The position numbers and the translations under genes are program-made. Below are positions 1 through 9,870 of a DNA stretch of 64,000 bases, piece after piece (position 1 is the first letter of the stretch; every line of letters begins with the position of its first letter). A model generated the notes under the pieces. It saw only the letters and a program-made list of their open reading frames with translations, searched no databases and was not told where the DNA came from. Location: the NCBI GenBank assembly GCA_035695045.1, contig DASSEX010000030.1, positions 1-64,000 of the forward strand, given 5' to 3'. The stretch comes from DASSKP01 sp035695045 (lineage in GTDB: Bacteria; Actinomycetota; Actinomycetes; JAFAQI01).

Positions 1-1043
1 TAGGCGAGCATGCGCTTCACGTCGGTCTGCGTCACGGCGAGGATCGAGCCGGCGATCATCGTCAGGATCGCGACGCCCCACGCGACCGGCCGCCAGTCCC
101 AGCCCAGACCGCCGAAGGCGACGTAGAAGACGCGCAGCAGAGCGCCGAACGCCGCCACCTTCGTGGCAGCCGCCATCATCGCGGTGATCGGTGTGGGCGC
201 GCCCTGGTAGACGTCGGGGGTCCACCAGTGGAACGGCGCTCCGGAGAGCTTGAAGATGAGCGCGATGCCGAGCAACGCGAGCCCGACGACAACCAACGTG
301 TCGCCCTTGGTGGACGACGTGAGCGCGTCGGCGATGTCGGAGAACTTGACGCTGTTCGCGTAGCCGTAGACGAGCGCCATGCCGTAGACGAAGAAAGCCG
401 ACGAGAACGCGCCGAGCAGGAAGTACTTGACCGCGGCCTCTTGCGACAGCAACCGGCGCCGCCGGGCCATGCCGACGAGCAGGTACAGCGGCAGGGATAG
501 CACTTCGAGACCGACGAACATCGTGATGAGGTCGTTGGCCGCGGGGAACAGCAGCATGCCGCCGACCGCGAACATCGCGAGCGGAAAGACCTCGGTGTGC
601 ACGAACCCGGCGCGCACGCTGGCACGTTCTTCGGCAGACCCGGGGACGTCGGCCGCCTGGGCCGCGAAGTCGGCATCGGCGCCGAGCGACCGGTCGGCGA
701 TGAGGAGGATCGCACCAATCGAGATCGCGAGAATCGTGCCCTGGATGAACAAGGTTGGGCCGTCGACCGCGATCGCGCCTTCGGCGGTGATGTCGCGGAT
801 CGACGTGTTGGCCACGACCGCGATGAGGGCCGCGACGAGGGCGGCCACCGACACCACGGTCTGGGTCAGACCGCGGGCAACCCGCGGCACGAACGCCTCG
901 ACCAGGACGCCGACCGCCGCCGCGCCGAAGACGATGAGCATCGGCAGCAGCGCGCGGTAGGAGATATGCGGCGACGGGAAACCAACCGCGTCGGCCGCTC
1001 TCGGAGCTAGCGCAGCTGCGAGATGCGCGAGTGGCGCGCTCAC
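1..1043 (-). CDS. nuoN: NADH-quinone oxidoreductase subunit N (partial)
   Basis: Antiporter-like membrane subunit of proton-pumping complex I. Only the first 347 codons are in the window; the 3' end runs off the left edge. The frame opens at a GTG whose last bases overlap the nuoM stop (GTGA). The visible part is a run of hydrophobic helices and carries the family stretch MFVGLEVLSLPLYL near codons 175-190 and QTDVKRMLAY at the left edge, both typical of NuoN. The family usually has about 500 residues, so the last third is missing. It is the last gene of the nuo operon. The identity follows from motifs and from its place after nuoM. Confidence 0.93.
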   Translation of the reverse strand, partial: MSAPLAHLAAALAPRAADAVGFPSPHISYRALLPMLIVFGAAAVGVLVEAFVPRVARGLTQTVVSVAALVAALIAVVANTSIRDITAEGAIAVDGPTLFIQGTILAISIGAILLIADRSLGADADFAAQAADVPGSAEERASVRAGFVHTEVFPLAMFAVGGMLLFPAANDLITMFVGLEVLSLPLYLLVGMARRRRLLSQEAAVKYFLLGAFSSAFFVYGMALVYGYANSVKFSDIADALTSSTKGDTLVVVGLALLGIALIFKLSGAPFHWWTPDVYQGAPTPITAMMAAATKVAAFGALLRVFYVAFGGLGWDWRPVAWGVAILTMIAGSILAVTQTDVKRMLA

Positions 1044-2587
1044 GAAGATCCTCCGTTGGTGGCGGTCGCGGATGTCGGGGTTACCGCAGCTGGGTCGGTG
1101 TTACCGGTCTGCTGCAAGGTGGCGTGAACGGCGGGGTTGATGACGTCGAGAATCGGCCGCGGGTAGAAACCCAGGAAGATGATGACGGCGATCATCGGGG
1201 CGATTACCCACTTCTCCCGAAGCGAGAGATCCGAGCTGCCCTCGACGTCCGGTGAAACAGGGCCGGTCATCGTGCGCTGATAGAGGACCAGCATGTAGAC
1301 CGCGGCCAGGATGATGCCGAGCGTGGCGATGCCAGCAGCGACCTTGTAGCGGGTGAAAGCGCCCACCAGCACGAGGAATTCGCTGACGAACGTGTTGAGG
1401 CCCGGCAGCGCGAGACCTGATAGGCACGCGACCAGGAACGTGCCGGCGAGAACCGGCGCGACCTTCTGCATACCGCCGAAGTCGTTGATTCCACGTGAGT
1501 TGCGGCGGCGAATCATGAAGCCGATGACGAGCAGCAGTGCGCCGGTCGAGAAGGCGTGGTTGACCATGTAGAGCGTCGCGCCGGACTGGCCCTGGCTGGT
1601 GAACGCGAACACACCCAAGGTGATGAGGCCGAAGTGCGACACCGACACGTACGCGATGAGGCGCAGCATGTCCTTCTGGCCGATGGCCTGCAACGCGCCG
1701 TAGATGACACCGATGACCGCAAGTACCAGGACGACGGGGGTGAACCAGTGCGATGCCTGCGGGAACAGGCCGAGGCAGAACCGGAGGAAGCCGAAGGTTC
1801 CGACCTTGTCGAGGACGCCGACCAGCAACACCGTTCCGCCAACCGGTGATTCCGCGGCAGCGTCGGGCAGCCAGGTGTGGAACGGCCACAACGGCGCCTT
1901 GATGGCGAAGGCGATGAAGAAGCCGAGGAACAGCGCGTCCTGCTCACCGCTGGTGAAGTGCACCCGGGTCGCGAGCGTGCGGTAGTCGAACGTGCCGTGA
2001 CCGAGCTGGTGCGACGACACGACGAACAGCGCGATCACCGCGACCAGCATCAACAGGCCGCCGAAGAGCGAGTAGAGCAGGAACTTCACCGCGGCGTACG
2101 AGCGCCGCGGGCCGCCGTACGAGCCGATCAGGAAGTAGATCGGGATGAGCATCGCCTCGAACAGGACATAGAAGAAGAAGACGTCGAGGGAGCCGAAGAC
2201 GCCGATGACGATCGCCTCGGTGGCCATCATCAGCGCGAAGAAGGTCGGAACGCTGCGCTCGCCCAGGTCGGCTTCGTGCCACGACGACAGCACGATGACC
2301 GGGGTGAGCACTGCGGTCATCAGGATCAGGGCAAGACCGATCCCGTCGACGCCCACGGCGTAGTGCGCGCCGAACTCCTTGATCCAGTCGTAGTTCTGCA
2401 CGAACTGGAAGCGCGCACCGTTCGTGTCGTAGGCGATCGCCATCGCCACCGCTCCGGCCAGCGTGACCAGCGACGCGACGAGCGCGACGAGCCTGGCGGC
2501 CTGCCTGGCGAAGAGCGCGGCAGCCGAGCCGACGAGCGGGACGACTGCGAGAACGGTCACCCACGGGAACCCGGTCGAGGAGGTCAT
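1040..2587 (-). CDS. nuoM: NADH-quinone oxidoreductase subunit M
   Basis: Antiporter-like proton-channel subunit of complex I, 515 residues, about 14 membrane helices. The conserved channel glutamate is in VLFEAMLIPIYFLIG. The helix 7-8 region with FLIAF-like and FHTWLPDAAAESPV sequence (about residue 230) is characteristic of NuoM. The ATG at 2587 (MTSSTGFPW) was chosen over an in-frame upstream extension of about 40 codons, which would run back into nuoL and looks like low-complexity shadow. The gap to the nuoL stop is 4 nt, and the stop overlaps nuoN. The C-terminal tail (TDPAAVTPTSATATNGGSS) is disordered. Confidence 0.97.
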   Translation of the reverse strand: MTSSTGFPWVTVLAVVPLVGSAAALFARQAARLVALVASLVTLAGAVAMAIAYDTNGARFQFVQNYDWIKEFGAHYAVGVDGIGLALILMTAVLTPVIVLSSWHEADLGERSVPTFFALMMATEAIVIGVFGSLDVFFFYVLFEAMLIPIYFLIGSYGGPRRSYAAVKFLLYSLFGGLLMLVAVIALFVVSSHQLGHGTFDYRTLATRVHFTSGEQDALFLGFFIAFAIKAPLWPFHTWLPDAAAESPVGGTVLLVGVLDKVGTFGFLRFCLGLFPQASHWFTPVVLVLAVIGVIYGALQAIGQKDMLRLIAYVSVSHFGLITLGVFAFTSQGQSGATLYMVNHAFSTGALLLVIGFMIRRRNSRGINDFGGMQKVAPVLAGTFLVACLSGLALPGLNTFVSEFLVLVGAFTRYKVAAGIATLGIILAAVYMLVLYQRTMTGPVSPDVEGSSDLSLREKWVIAPMIAVIIFLGFYPRPILDVINPAVHATLQQTGNTDPAAVTPTSATATNGGSS

Positions 2588-2591
2588 CGGG

Positions 2592-4535
2592 TCACCCCAC
2601 CCGCACGAGGAGGAGGGCGGCCGTGACCGCGAAGGCGCCGACGAGCATCGACAGGGCATAGGACCGTGCGAAGCCGGTCTGGGCTCGTCGTAGTCGGGCG
2701 CTGGTCCCACCGATCAGTGCGGCCAGGCCGTTGACCCCGCCGTCGACGCCGCGACCGTCGAAGTAGACCAGTGCGCGGGTGAGGTAGGCGCCCGGCCGCA
2801 TGAAGACGTTCTCGTTGATCGCATCGCCGTAGAGCGAACGCCGCGCCGCCCAGGTGAGCGGAGTCACGTTGAGCGGCTGCTCGACCGGGACCGGCTTGCG
2901 GGCCACGAGCCACCAGGCGGCGAGCACGCCGCCGGCGACGACGAGCAGCGTGAGCAGGGTCAGCACGAGCGGCGCGATGGTGTGGGCGCCGACCTCGACA
3001 CTGCGACCGACGGCGGGTTCGAGGAAGTTCTGCAGCGCTCCGCCGAGCACGAGCAGACCGCCGATGAGAACCGAGCCGGCGGCGAGGATCGCCATCGGCA
3101 CGAGCATCACGTTGGGCGACTCATGAGGATGTGCGTCCTTGGCCCACCGGCGGTGCCCGAAGAACGTCATGATCATCAGTCGCGACATGTAGAAGGCGGT
3201 GACGCCGGCACCGACCAGGGCGACCACGCCGAGGATCCACCCCTCGGCGCCGCCCTTGTCGAACGCCGCCTCGATGATCTTGTCCTTGGAGAAGAAGCCG
3301 GCGAACGGCGGAAGTCCGATGATGGCGAGATAGCCGAAACCGAACGTCCAGAACGTCCACGGCATCACCGAGCGCAGCCCACCGAAGCGGCGCATGTTCA
3401 CCTCGTCGTTCATGCCGTGCATCACCGAGCCGGCACCGAGGAACATGTTGGCCTTGAAGAAGCCGTGGGTGAGCAGATGCAGGATGCCGATGGCGTAGAC
3501 GCCCGGCCCGAGGCCGACCGCGAGCATCATGTAGCCGATCTGGCTCATCGTCGACGCGGCGAGCACCTTCTTGATGTCGTCGTAGGCGCAGCCGATGATG
3601 GCGCCCATCACGAGCGTCACGGCTCCGACTACCTCGACAGCGACGCGTGCGTCCGGCGACACGTTGTAGATCGCACCGGACCGCGCGACGAGGTAGACGC
3701 CCGCGGTCACCATCGTCGCCGCGTGGATCAGCGCGGAGACCGGAGTCGGACCTTCCATCGCGTCGAGCAGCCAGGACTGCAGCGGCGCCTGCGCGCTCTT
3801 GCCGCACGCGCCGAGGAGAAGCAGCAAACCGATGGCCGTCATCGTGGTCGCACTGGCGGTGTGCCGGCCGGCCGCTCCGAAGATCTGGCCGAACGAGAAC
3901 GTGCCGAAGGTCGTGAACATCAGCATGATCGCGAACGACAGACCCAGGTCGCCGACCCGGTTGACGAGGAACGCCTTCTTCGCCGCGACCGCGGCCGTGG
4001 GCTTGTAGGACCAGAAACCGATGAGCAGGTACGACGCCAGGCCGACGCCTTCCCAGCCGACGTAGAGAAGCAGGTAGTTGTCCGCGAGGACGAGCAGCAG
4101 CATCGCCGCGACGAACAGGTTGAGCTCTCCGAAGAAGCGGCGCCTGTCCGGGTCGTGCTCCATGTAGCCGATCGAGTAGATGTGGATCAGCGATCCCACA
4201 CCCGTGATCAGCAGGACGAAGACCAGCGACAGCGGGTCGAGCAGCAGGTTGGCGTTGGCATGGAACCCCGCGACCGGCACCCAGGAGAACAGGTGCTGGT
4301 CGATCTGGCGTGACTGGCCGCCGTCGCGACCGATCAACGCGAAGAACTCGACCACGGCGATGACGAACGAGAGCACCGGGGTGGCGCATCCGAGCAGGTG
4401 TCCCCAGGCGTTGGTGCGACGGCCGCCGAGCAGCAGCACCGCGGCGCTCGCAGCGGGCAACGCCACCAGCAGCCAGGTGAGGTGGAAGACACCGGTCGGC
4501 GACGCGTAGGCCGGCACTTGGGCAAGCAGGGTCAT
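2592..4535 (-). CDS. nuoL: NADH-quinone oxidoreductase subunit L
   Basis: Largest antiporter-like subunit of complex I, 647 residues, carrying the long lateral helix at its C-terminus. Diagnostic segments are YVGWEGVGLASYLLIGFW (channel glutamate), the HAATMVTAGVYLVAR helix and the LTHGFFKANMFLGAGSVMHG stretch. Length fits the actinobacterial family (about 630-650). ATG start at 4535; the nuoK stop lies 9 nt upstream. Its stop is followed within 4 nt by nuoM, so the genes are likely co-translated. Confidence 0.97.
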   Translation of the reverse strand: MTLLAQVPAYASPTGVFHLTWLLVALPAASAAVLLLGGRRTNAWGHLLGCATPVLSFVIAVVEFFALIGRDGGQSRQIDQHLFSWVPVAGFHANANLLLDPLSLVFVLLITGVGSLIHIYSIGYMEHDPDRRRFFGELNLFVAAMLLLVLADNYLLLYVGWEGVGLASYLLIGFWSYKPTAAVAAKKAFLVNRVGDLGLSFAIMLMFTTFGTFSFGQIFGAAGRHTASATTMTAIGLLLLLGACGKSAQAPLQSWLLDAMEGPTPVSALIHAATMVTAGVYLVARSGAIYNVSPDARVAVEVVGAVTLVMGAIIGCAYDDIKKVLAASTMSQIGYMMLAVGLGPGVYAIGILHLLTHGFFKANMFLGAGSVMHGMNDEVNMRRFGGLRSVMPWTFWTFGFGYLAIIGLPPFAGFFSKDKIIEAAFDKGGAEGWILGVVALVGAGVTAFYMSRLMIMTFFGHRRWAKDAHPHESPNVMLVPMAILAAGSVLIGGLLVLGGALQNFLEPAVGRSVEVGAHTIAPLVLTLLTLLVVAGGVLAAWWLVARKPVPVEQPLNVTPLTWAARRSLYGDAINENVFMRPGAYLTRALVYFDGRGVDGGVNGLAALIGGTSARLRRAQTGFARSYALSMLVGAFAVTAALLLVRVG

Positions 4536-4544
4536 CGTCGGCCC

Positions 4545-4844
4545 TCAGTACTTCAGCAGGTTGGCGTCGTCGACCGAAGCCGACCGGCGGGCGCGGAAGA
4601 TGGACATGATGATGGCGAGGCCCACGACGACTTCCGCCGCGGCGACGACCATCACGAAGAACGCGATGATCTGGCCGTCAAGGGTTCCGTTCATCCTGGC
4701 GAAGGTGACGAGCGTCAGGTTGACGGCGTTGAGCATCAGCTCGATGCACATGAAGACGACGATGGCGTTCCGCCGGGTCAGCACGCCGACCGTCCCGATC
4801 GTGAACAGGATCGCGGACAGGTAGAGGTAGTAGTCGACGCTCAC
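4545..4844 (-). CDS. nuoK: NADH-quinone oxidoreductase subunit K
   Basis: Small membrane subunit of complex I, 99 residues, three helices. The two conserved membrane glutamates are in CIELMLNAVNLTLV and VVAAAEVVVGLAII. The start is GTG (GTG AGC GTC GAC) and overlaps the nuoJ stop as GTGA. The length is exactly that expected for the family. It sits in the standard nuoJ-K-L order. Confidence 0.97.
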   Translation of the reverse strand: MSVDYYLYLSAILFTIGTVGVLTRRNAIVVFMCIELMLNAVNLTLVTFARMNGTLDGQIIAFFVMVVAAAEVVVGLAIIMSIFRARRSASVDDANLLKY

Positions 4845-5608
4845 CTGCCCAGCTCCCTCACGGTCTCGTCGGTGTGCGGGCGGGCGCCGGACACCTGCAG
4901 GTGCTCAGGCACGCTGCCCGGCGCGGCCGAACCGTCCGGCAGCAGGGCGGGGGTGTCGATGGCGTCGTGGTCGGCGTAGACGCCCGGTCCCGGCAGCGGT
5001 GCCAGCCCCGCACCACCACGGCGTACTCGTTCGAGCATGAGCTCCTTCTGGGTCCGCCGCGGCTCGATGCGCTCGCGGTGCGCGAGCACCATGGCGCCCA
5101 GGCCGGCCGTGATGAGAAGTGCGCTCGTCGCTTCAAAGGCGAACACGTAGGTGCTGAAGAGCTTCTCCGCGATCGCCACCACGTTGCCCTTGTCGGCCTG
5201 GGCGGCCGCCAGACCCTGGGTCTGGAACGAGCCGAGCGCGCTGGCGAGCGTGACGACGAGGAGGACGGCGAAGCCGAGCCCGAGCAACGTCGCGGCGACC
5301 CGCTGGCCTCTCAACGTCTCGACCAGCGAGTCCGTGGTGTCGACGCCGATCAGCATCAGCACGAAGAGGAACAGCATGAGAACCGCGCCGGTGTAGACGA
5401 CCACCTGCACGACAGCGAGGAACGGCGCATCCTCGGTCGTGTAGAACGCCGCGAGCGAGAGCATCACGACGGCGAGCAGAACAGCGGCGTGCACTGCGCT
5501 GCGCACCAGGATCAGGCCCAGTGCCGCGAGCACGGCAACCGGCGCCAGAACCCAGAAGACGACAGCCTCGTGGGTCGAGGTGGCGCCGGCCGCGAGTACG
5601 CCGGTCAT
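4841..5608 (-). CDS. nuoJ: NADH-quinone oxidoreductase subunit J
   Basis: Membrane subunit of complex I, 255 residues. Five hydrophobic helices occupy residues 15-180, with the family pattern VQVVVYTGAVLMLFLFVLML. A hydrophilic C-terminal tail of about 70 residues follows, as in other actinomycetes. The start is the ATG at 5608 (MTGVLAAGATST), overlapping the nuoI stop as ATGA. A longer in-frame reading into nuoI was rejected because it is only the antisense-like shadow of the ferredoxin domains. Confidence 0.95.
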   Translation of the reverse strand: MTGVLAAGATSTHEAVVFWVLAPVAVLAALGLILVRSAVHAAVLLAVVMLSLAAFYTTEDAPFLAVVQVVVYTGAVLMLFLFVLMLIGVDTTDSLVETLRGQRVAATLLGLGFAVLLVVTLASALGSFQTQGLAAAQADKGNVVAIAEKLFSTYVFAFEATSALLITAGLGAMVLAHRERIEPRRTQKELMLERVRRGGAGLAPLPGPGVYADHDAIDTPALLPDGSAAPGSVPEHLQVSGARPHTDETVRELGR

Positions 5609-6180
5609 GCGCTGCCCTCGGTGGACGCCGGCGTCGCGGCACCACCGACGTAGTAGGCCTTCTCGTCGTCGCCGAGACGCATGGGGTGCGGAGGTGCCTC
5701 CATGCCGGACAGCAACGGGGACAGGAGCTGGTCCTTCGTGAAGATGAGGTCCTGGCGGCTGTCGTCGGCGAGCTCGTACTCGTTGCTCATCGTCAGCGCC
5801 CGCGTCGGGCAGGCCTCGATGCACAGGCCGCAGAAGATGCACCGCAGGTAGTTGATCTGGTAGACGCGGCCGTATCTCTCACCCGGCGAGAACCGCTCTT
5901 CCTCGGTGTTGTCCGCGCCCTCGACGTAGATGGCGTCGGCCGGGCATGCCCAGGCGCAGAGCTCGCACCCGATGCACTTCTCCAGCCCGTCGGCGTGCCG
6001 GTTGAGGACGTGCCGTCCGTGGTAGCGCGGCGCCGTCGGGCGCTTCTCCTCCGGATACTCCTCGGTGACCGTCTTCTTGAACATGGTCGTGAGGGTCACG
6101 CCGAAGCCGGCAACCGGCGCGAAGAAGTCCTTCAACGGGTTGCTCCCCTTGGGGCGCGGCTCGTCAGTCGGCTCAGTCAC
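5605..6180 (-). CDS. nuoI: NADH-quinone oxidoreductase subunit I
   Basis: Peripheral ferredoxin-like subunit of complex I, 191 residues, holding clusters N6a and N6b. Two complete 4Fe-4S motifs are visible, CIGCELCAWACP and CIFCGLCIEACP. The start is GTG at 6180; it overlaps the end of nuoH by 8 nt. The N-terminal segment (residues 1-45) is a short amphipathic region and the C-terminal 50 residues are a variable tail. Confidence 0.96.
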   Translation of the reverse strand: MTEPTDEPRPKGSNPLKDFFAPVAGFGVTLTTMFKKTVTEEYPEEKRPTAPRYHGRHVLNRHADGLEKCIGCELCAWACPADAIYVEGADNTEEERFSPGERYGRVYQINYLRCIFCGLCIEACPTRALTMSNEYELADDSRQDLIFTKDQLLSPLLSGMEAPPHPMRLGDDEKAYYVGGAATPASTEGSA

Positions 6181-7468
6181 CGACCACCTCCGTGGTGTCG
6201 GTCGGCTGCGGACTCACGTCGTGCACGGGAGGCCCGCCGGAGAGGACCGGGATCGGGAACGACGAGTGCACGGGTTCCAGGTCCTCCTCCTCTTCCTGCT
6301 GGACGGCCTTGTTCTCGCCGAGGAACGACGCGACGAGCACGACGATGGCGAGCGGGATGCCGACGTAGGCCAAGGTCTGCAGGCGGGTCCGGCCTTCGTT
6401 CGTCAGCTCACGGAAGGCGGCGACGATCATGATCCAGACCAGGCTGGCGGGGATGAGCACCTTCCAGCCGAGTGCCATGAACTGGTCGTAGCGCAGCCGC
6501 GGGAGCGTGGCCCGCAACCAGTAGAAGAAGAAGATGATGAGCAGAACCTTGCCGAGGAACCACAGGATCGGCCACCACCCGGTGTTGAGCACGTTGTGGT
6601 CGATCAGCGAGAGCGGCCACGGCGCACGCCAGCCGCCCAGGAACAACGTGGTGGCCAGCGCGGACACGGTCGTGACGTTGATGTACTCCGCGAGGAAGAA
6701 CATCGCGAACTTGATCGACGAGTACTCCGTGTGGAATCCCGCGACGAGCTCCGTCTCGGCTTCGGGCAGGTCGAACGGCGCACGGTTGGTCTCGCCGACC
6801 ATCGAGACGAGGTACATGAGGAAGGACGGGATCAGCGGCAGCGCGTACCAGAGATGCGCCTGCGCACCGACGATCTCGCTCGTCGACAGCGAGCCCGAGT
6901 AGAGGAAGACCGCAGCGAGCGCGAGACCCATCGCGACTTCGTAGGAGATGACCTGGGCGGCGGATCGCAGCGCACCCAGGACCGGGTACGGCGACTGCGA
7001 GGACCAGCCGGCGAGCACGATGCCGTAGACGCCGATCGACGCCATCGCGAGGATGAACAGCACCGCGACCGGCAGGTCCGTGATCTGCAGCGGCGTGTGG
7101 TGGCCGAAGATCGAGACGACCGGTCCGACCGGGATGACGGCAAAGGACAGGAACGCCGGGATCGACGCGACCAGTGGCGCGACGATGTAGAGCGGCTTGT
7201 CGACCACTGCCGGGATCAGGTCTTCCTTGAGCATGAGCTTGACGCCGTCGGCCAGGCTCTGCAGCAGGCCGAACGGCCCGACCCGGTTCGGACCCGGGCG
7301 CTGCTGCATCCGGCCGAGAATGCGCCGCTCGGCCCAGATCTGCAGCAGCGTCGTCACCAGGAGGAACACGAAGATGGCGACGGTCTTGATGAGGATGAGC
7401 CACCAGGGGTCATGGCCGAAGGCGCTGAGATGCGCGCCACCCGACGTCGACGCAGCGAGCACGGTCAC
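6173..7468 (-). CDS. nuoH: NADH-quinone oxidoreductase subunit H
   Basis: Membrane subunit that forms much of the quinone site of complex I, 431 residues. Diagnostic motifs are QQRPGPNRVGPFGLLQSLAD and RAPFDLPEAETELVAGFHTE. The GTG at 7468 overlaps the nuoG stop (GTGA) and gives the N-terminus VTVLAASTSG, as expected for the family; a reading starting further upstream is inside nuoG in another frame. The last 40 residues are a charged, Glu-rich tail (QQEEEEDLEPVHSSF), often found in actinobacterial NuoH. Confidence 0.96.
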   Translation of the reverse strand: MTVLAASTSGGAHLSAFGHDPWWLILIKTVAIFVFLLVTTLLQIWAERRILGRMQQRPGPNRVGPFGLLQSLADGVKLMLKEDLIPAVVDKPLYIVAPLVASIPAFLSFAVIPVGPVVSIFGHHTPLQITDLPVAVLFILAMASIGVYGIVLAGWSSQSPYPVLGALRSAAQVISYEVAMGLALAAVFLYSGSLSTSEIVGAQAHLWYALPLIPSFLMYLVSMVGETNRAPFDLPEAETELVAGFHTEYSSIKFAMFFLAEYINVTTVSALATTLFLGGWRAPWPLSLIDHNVLNTGWWPILWFLGKVLLIIFFFYWLRATLPRLRYDQFMALGWKVLIPASLVWIMIVAAFRELTNEGRTRLQTLAYVGIPLAIVVLVASFLGENKAVQQEEEEDLEPVHSSFPIPVLSGGPPVHDVSPQPTDTTEVVGD

Positions 7469-9870
7469 TGCGCGCCTCCCGCACTGATCCGTACGACGTC
7501 CCCGGCACCGGCACCGGCACCGAGCGCAGCGCGCACGTGCGAGGCCGGTGAGTTGGTGGGCAGCCAGACGACCCCGTCGGCCATCTCCGGCGTCACCACG
7601 AGCGGCAGCGTCACCTCGCCCCGGTCGCTCTGCACCGTCACCGGAGCACCGTCGCTGACACCCAGTTCCTTGGCCGTCGTCGCGGACAGTCGCGCGACCG
7701 CCGGCTTGCGGGTGCCCGCGAGATACGGCTCCGCGTCCTGCAGCCGGCCGTCGTCGAGCAGCAGGTGCCAGGTGGCGAGAACGGCCGAGCCGCCACTGGG
7801 CGTCTGCGCCTGTCCGGCCGCCCGCTGCGGATCCGCGGGACGCGATCCGGTCCACGCACCGAGCTGCTGGATCTCCGCCTGCACCGCCGCCACCGTCGGG
7901 GTGCCGAGGGTCACGCCCATCGCCTCGGCGATCCAGTCGAGGACTCTCGCGTCCGGCAGCGCGCCGGTCTGTTCCAGCGTCGCGTCGAACGGGCGGGCCC
8001 GGCCCTCCCAGTCGAGATAGGAGCCCGACTTCGCGACCGCGGGAGCGACCGGCAGCACGACGTCGGCGCGGTCGGTGACCTCCGAGTCGCGCAGCTCGAG
8101 GCTGACGACGAACGGCGCGTTCTCCAGCGCTTCGAGGGCGAGCTTCGGGTCGGCGAGGTCGCCGGGGTCGACAGCGCCCACGACCAGCGCGATCTCGCCG
8201 GCTGCGGCAGCGGCAAGAATCGCGTCGCCGTCACGACCCGGCTCGGTCGGCAGGCTCGCGCCGCCCCAGACGCTGCTCACCTGCTCGCGAGCCGTGGCGT
8301 CACCCTGCGGCCGACCGCCGGGCAGCAGCCCGGGCAGGCAGCCCGACTCGAGTGCGCCGCGGTCGCCGGCGCGGCGCGGCACCCAGCCGAGCTTCGCGCC
8401 GGTGACGGAGGCCAGCTGTGCGACCGCCGACAGACCGCCGCCGACCGTGGCGAGTCGCTCGCCGACGAGGATCACGGCACCCGGCTGCCGAAGCGCCTCC
8501 GCCGCGAGCAGACCGGCGTCGTCGAGGTCGTTGCTGCGACTGCTGAGCGCGCCGAGCACCTGCGGCTCAGCGCCCGGGGCCGCCGCGAGCAGCCTGGCCG
8601 ACAGCTTCGTCGAACCCGCCGTCCGGAACGGCGCGACGGTGAACACCTGCTGCTGGTTGTGCTCGACGGCTTTGCGGAGCCGCAGGAAGACGATCGGCGA
8701 CTCCTCCTCGGGCTCGAACCCGACGAGCAGCACCGCGGGTGCGGACTCGATGTCGGCGTACGTCGTCTCGAGGTAGCGACCGGCGACCCGCGCCGCGAGG
8801 AAGTCGCGCTCCTCGGCGGAGTGCGGTCGGGCCCGGAAGTCGATGTCGTCGGTGCCGAGGGCGACCCGCGCGAACTTCGAGTAGGCGTAGGCGTCCTCGA
8901 CCGTCAACCGGCCACCGGGAAGCACACCGGTCTTGCCGCGGTGTTGCGCGAGGCCGGCGGCGGCACGCTCCAGAGCCTCGCTCCACGACGCCTCGACGAG
9001 GTAGCCGTCGGCGTCACGGACGAGCGGCGTCGTGAGCCGGTCCTTCGCGGTGGCGTACTGGAACGCCCACCGGCCCTTGTCGCAGTTCCACTCCTCGTTG
9101 ACCTCGGGGTCGGCGCCGGCGAGCCGGCGCAGAACCTTCCCGCGCCGCCAGTCGGTGCGCTGCTGGCATCCGGATGCGCAGTGCTCGCAGACACTCGGAG
9201 TCGAGACGAGGTCGAACGGCCGGGCCCGGAAGCGGTACTGCGACCCGGTCAAGGCGCCGACCGGGCAGATCTGCACGGTGTTGCCGGAGAAGTAGGAGTG
9301 GAACGGCTCGTCGACGTAGACCGCGACCTGCTCGAGGGCGCCACGTTCGAAGAGCTCGATGAAGGGGTCGCCCGCGATCTGCTGCGAGAAGCGCGTGCAG
9401 CGCGCGCACAGCACGCAGCGCTCACGGTCGAGCAGCACCTGCGACGAGATCGCGATCGGCTTCTCGTAGGTGCGCTTCTCGTCGCGGAACCGGCTCTCGC
9501 CGTATCCGTTGCTGATGGTCTGGTTCTGCAGCGGGCACTCGCCACCCTTGTCGCAGACCGGGCAGTCGAGCGGGTGGTTGAGCAGCAGGAACTCGAGGTT
9601 GCCCGCCTGCGCCTTCTCCGCCACCGGCGACGTGAGCTGCGTCTTGACCACCATGCCGTCGGTCACCGTGACCGTGCAGGACGCCAACGGCTTGCGCTGG
9701 CCCTCCACCTCGACGATGCACTGCCGGCACGCACCCAGCGGCTCCAGCAACGGGTGGTCGCAGAAGCGCGGGATCTGGATGCCGAGCATCTCGGCAGCCC
9801 GGATGATCAGGGTGTTCTTCGGCACCGTGATCTCGATGCCGTCGATGGTGCAGGTGACCGTCTCCGTCAT
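7465..9870 (-). CDS. nuoG: NADH-quinone oxidoreductase subunit G
   Basis: Iron-sulfur subunit of the NADH-oxidising arm, 801 residues. An N-terminal 2Fe-2S ferredoxin domain has CRQCIVEVEG and CPVCDKGGECPLQ. It is followed by the His/Cys cluster region, a 4Fe-4S motif CVLCARCTRFSQQIAG and a molybdopterin-oxidoreductase-like domain that opens with CEHCASGCQQ (about residue 225) and a distal WNCDKGR. ATG start at 9870, overlapping the nuoF stop as ATGA. The molybdopterin-like domain is the usual non-catalytic version of complex I. Confidence 0.95.
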   Translation of the reverse strand: MTETVTCTIDGIEITVPKNTLIIRAAEMLGIQIPRFCDHPLLEPLGACRQCIVEVEGQRKPLASCTVTVTDGMVVKTQLTSPVAEKAQAGNLEFLLLNHPLDCPVCDKGGECPLQNQTISNGYGESRFRDEKRTYEKPIAISSQVLLDRERCVLCARCTRFSQQIAGDPFIELFERGALEQVAVYVDEPFHSYFSGNTVQICPVGALTGSQYRFRARPFDLVSTPSVCEHCASGCQQRTDWRRGKVLRRLAGADPEVNEEWNCDKGRWAFQYATAKDRLTTPLVRDADGYLVEASWSEALERAAAGLAQHRGKTGVLPGGRLTVEDAYAYSKFARVALGTDDIDFRARPHSAEERDFLAARVAGRYLETTYADIESAPAVLLVGFEPEEESPIVFLRLRKAVEHNQQQVFTVAPFRTAGSTKLSARLLAAAPGAEPQVLGALSSRSNDLDDAGLLAAEALRQPGAVILVGERLATVGGGLSAVAQLASVTGAKLGWVPRRAGDRGALESGCLPGLLPGGRPQGDATAREQVSSVWGGASLPTEPGRDGDAILAAAAAGEIALVVGAVDPGDLADPKLALEALENAPFVVSLELRDSEVTDRADVVLPVAPAVAKSGSYLDWEGRARPFDATLEQTGALPDARVLDWIAEAMGVTLGTPTVAAVQAEIQQLGAWTGSRPADPQRAAGQAQTPSGGSAVLATWHLLLDDGRLQDAEPYLAGTRKPAVARLSATTAKELGVSDGAPVTVQSDRGEVTLPLVVTPEMADGVVWLPTNSPASHVRAALGAGAGAGDVVRISAGGAQ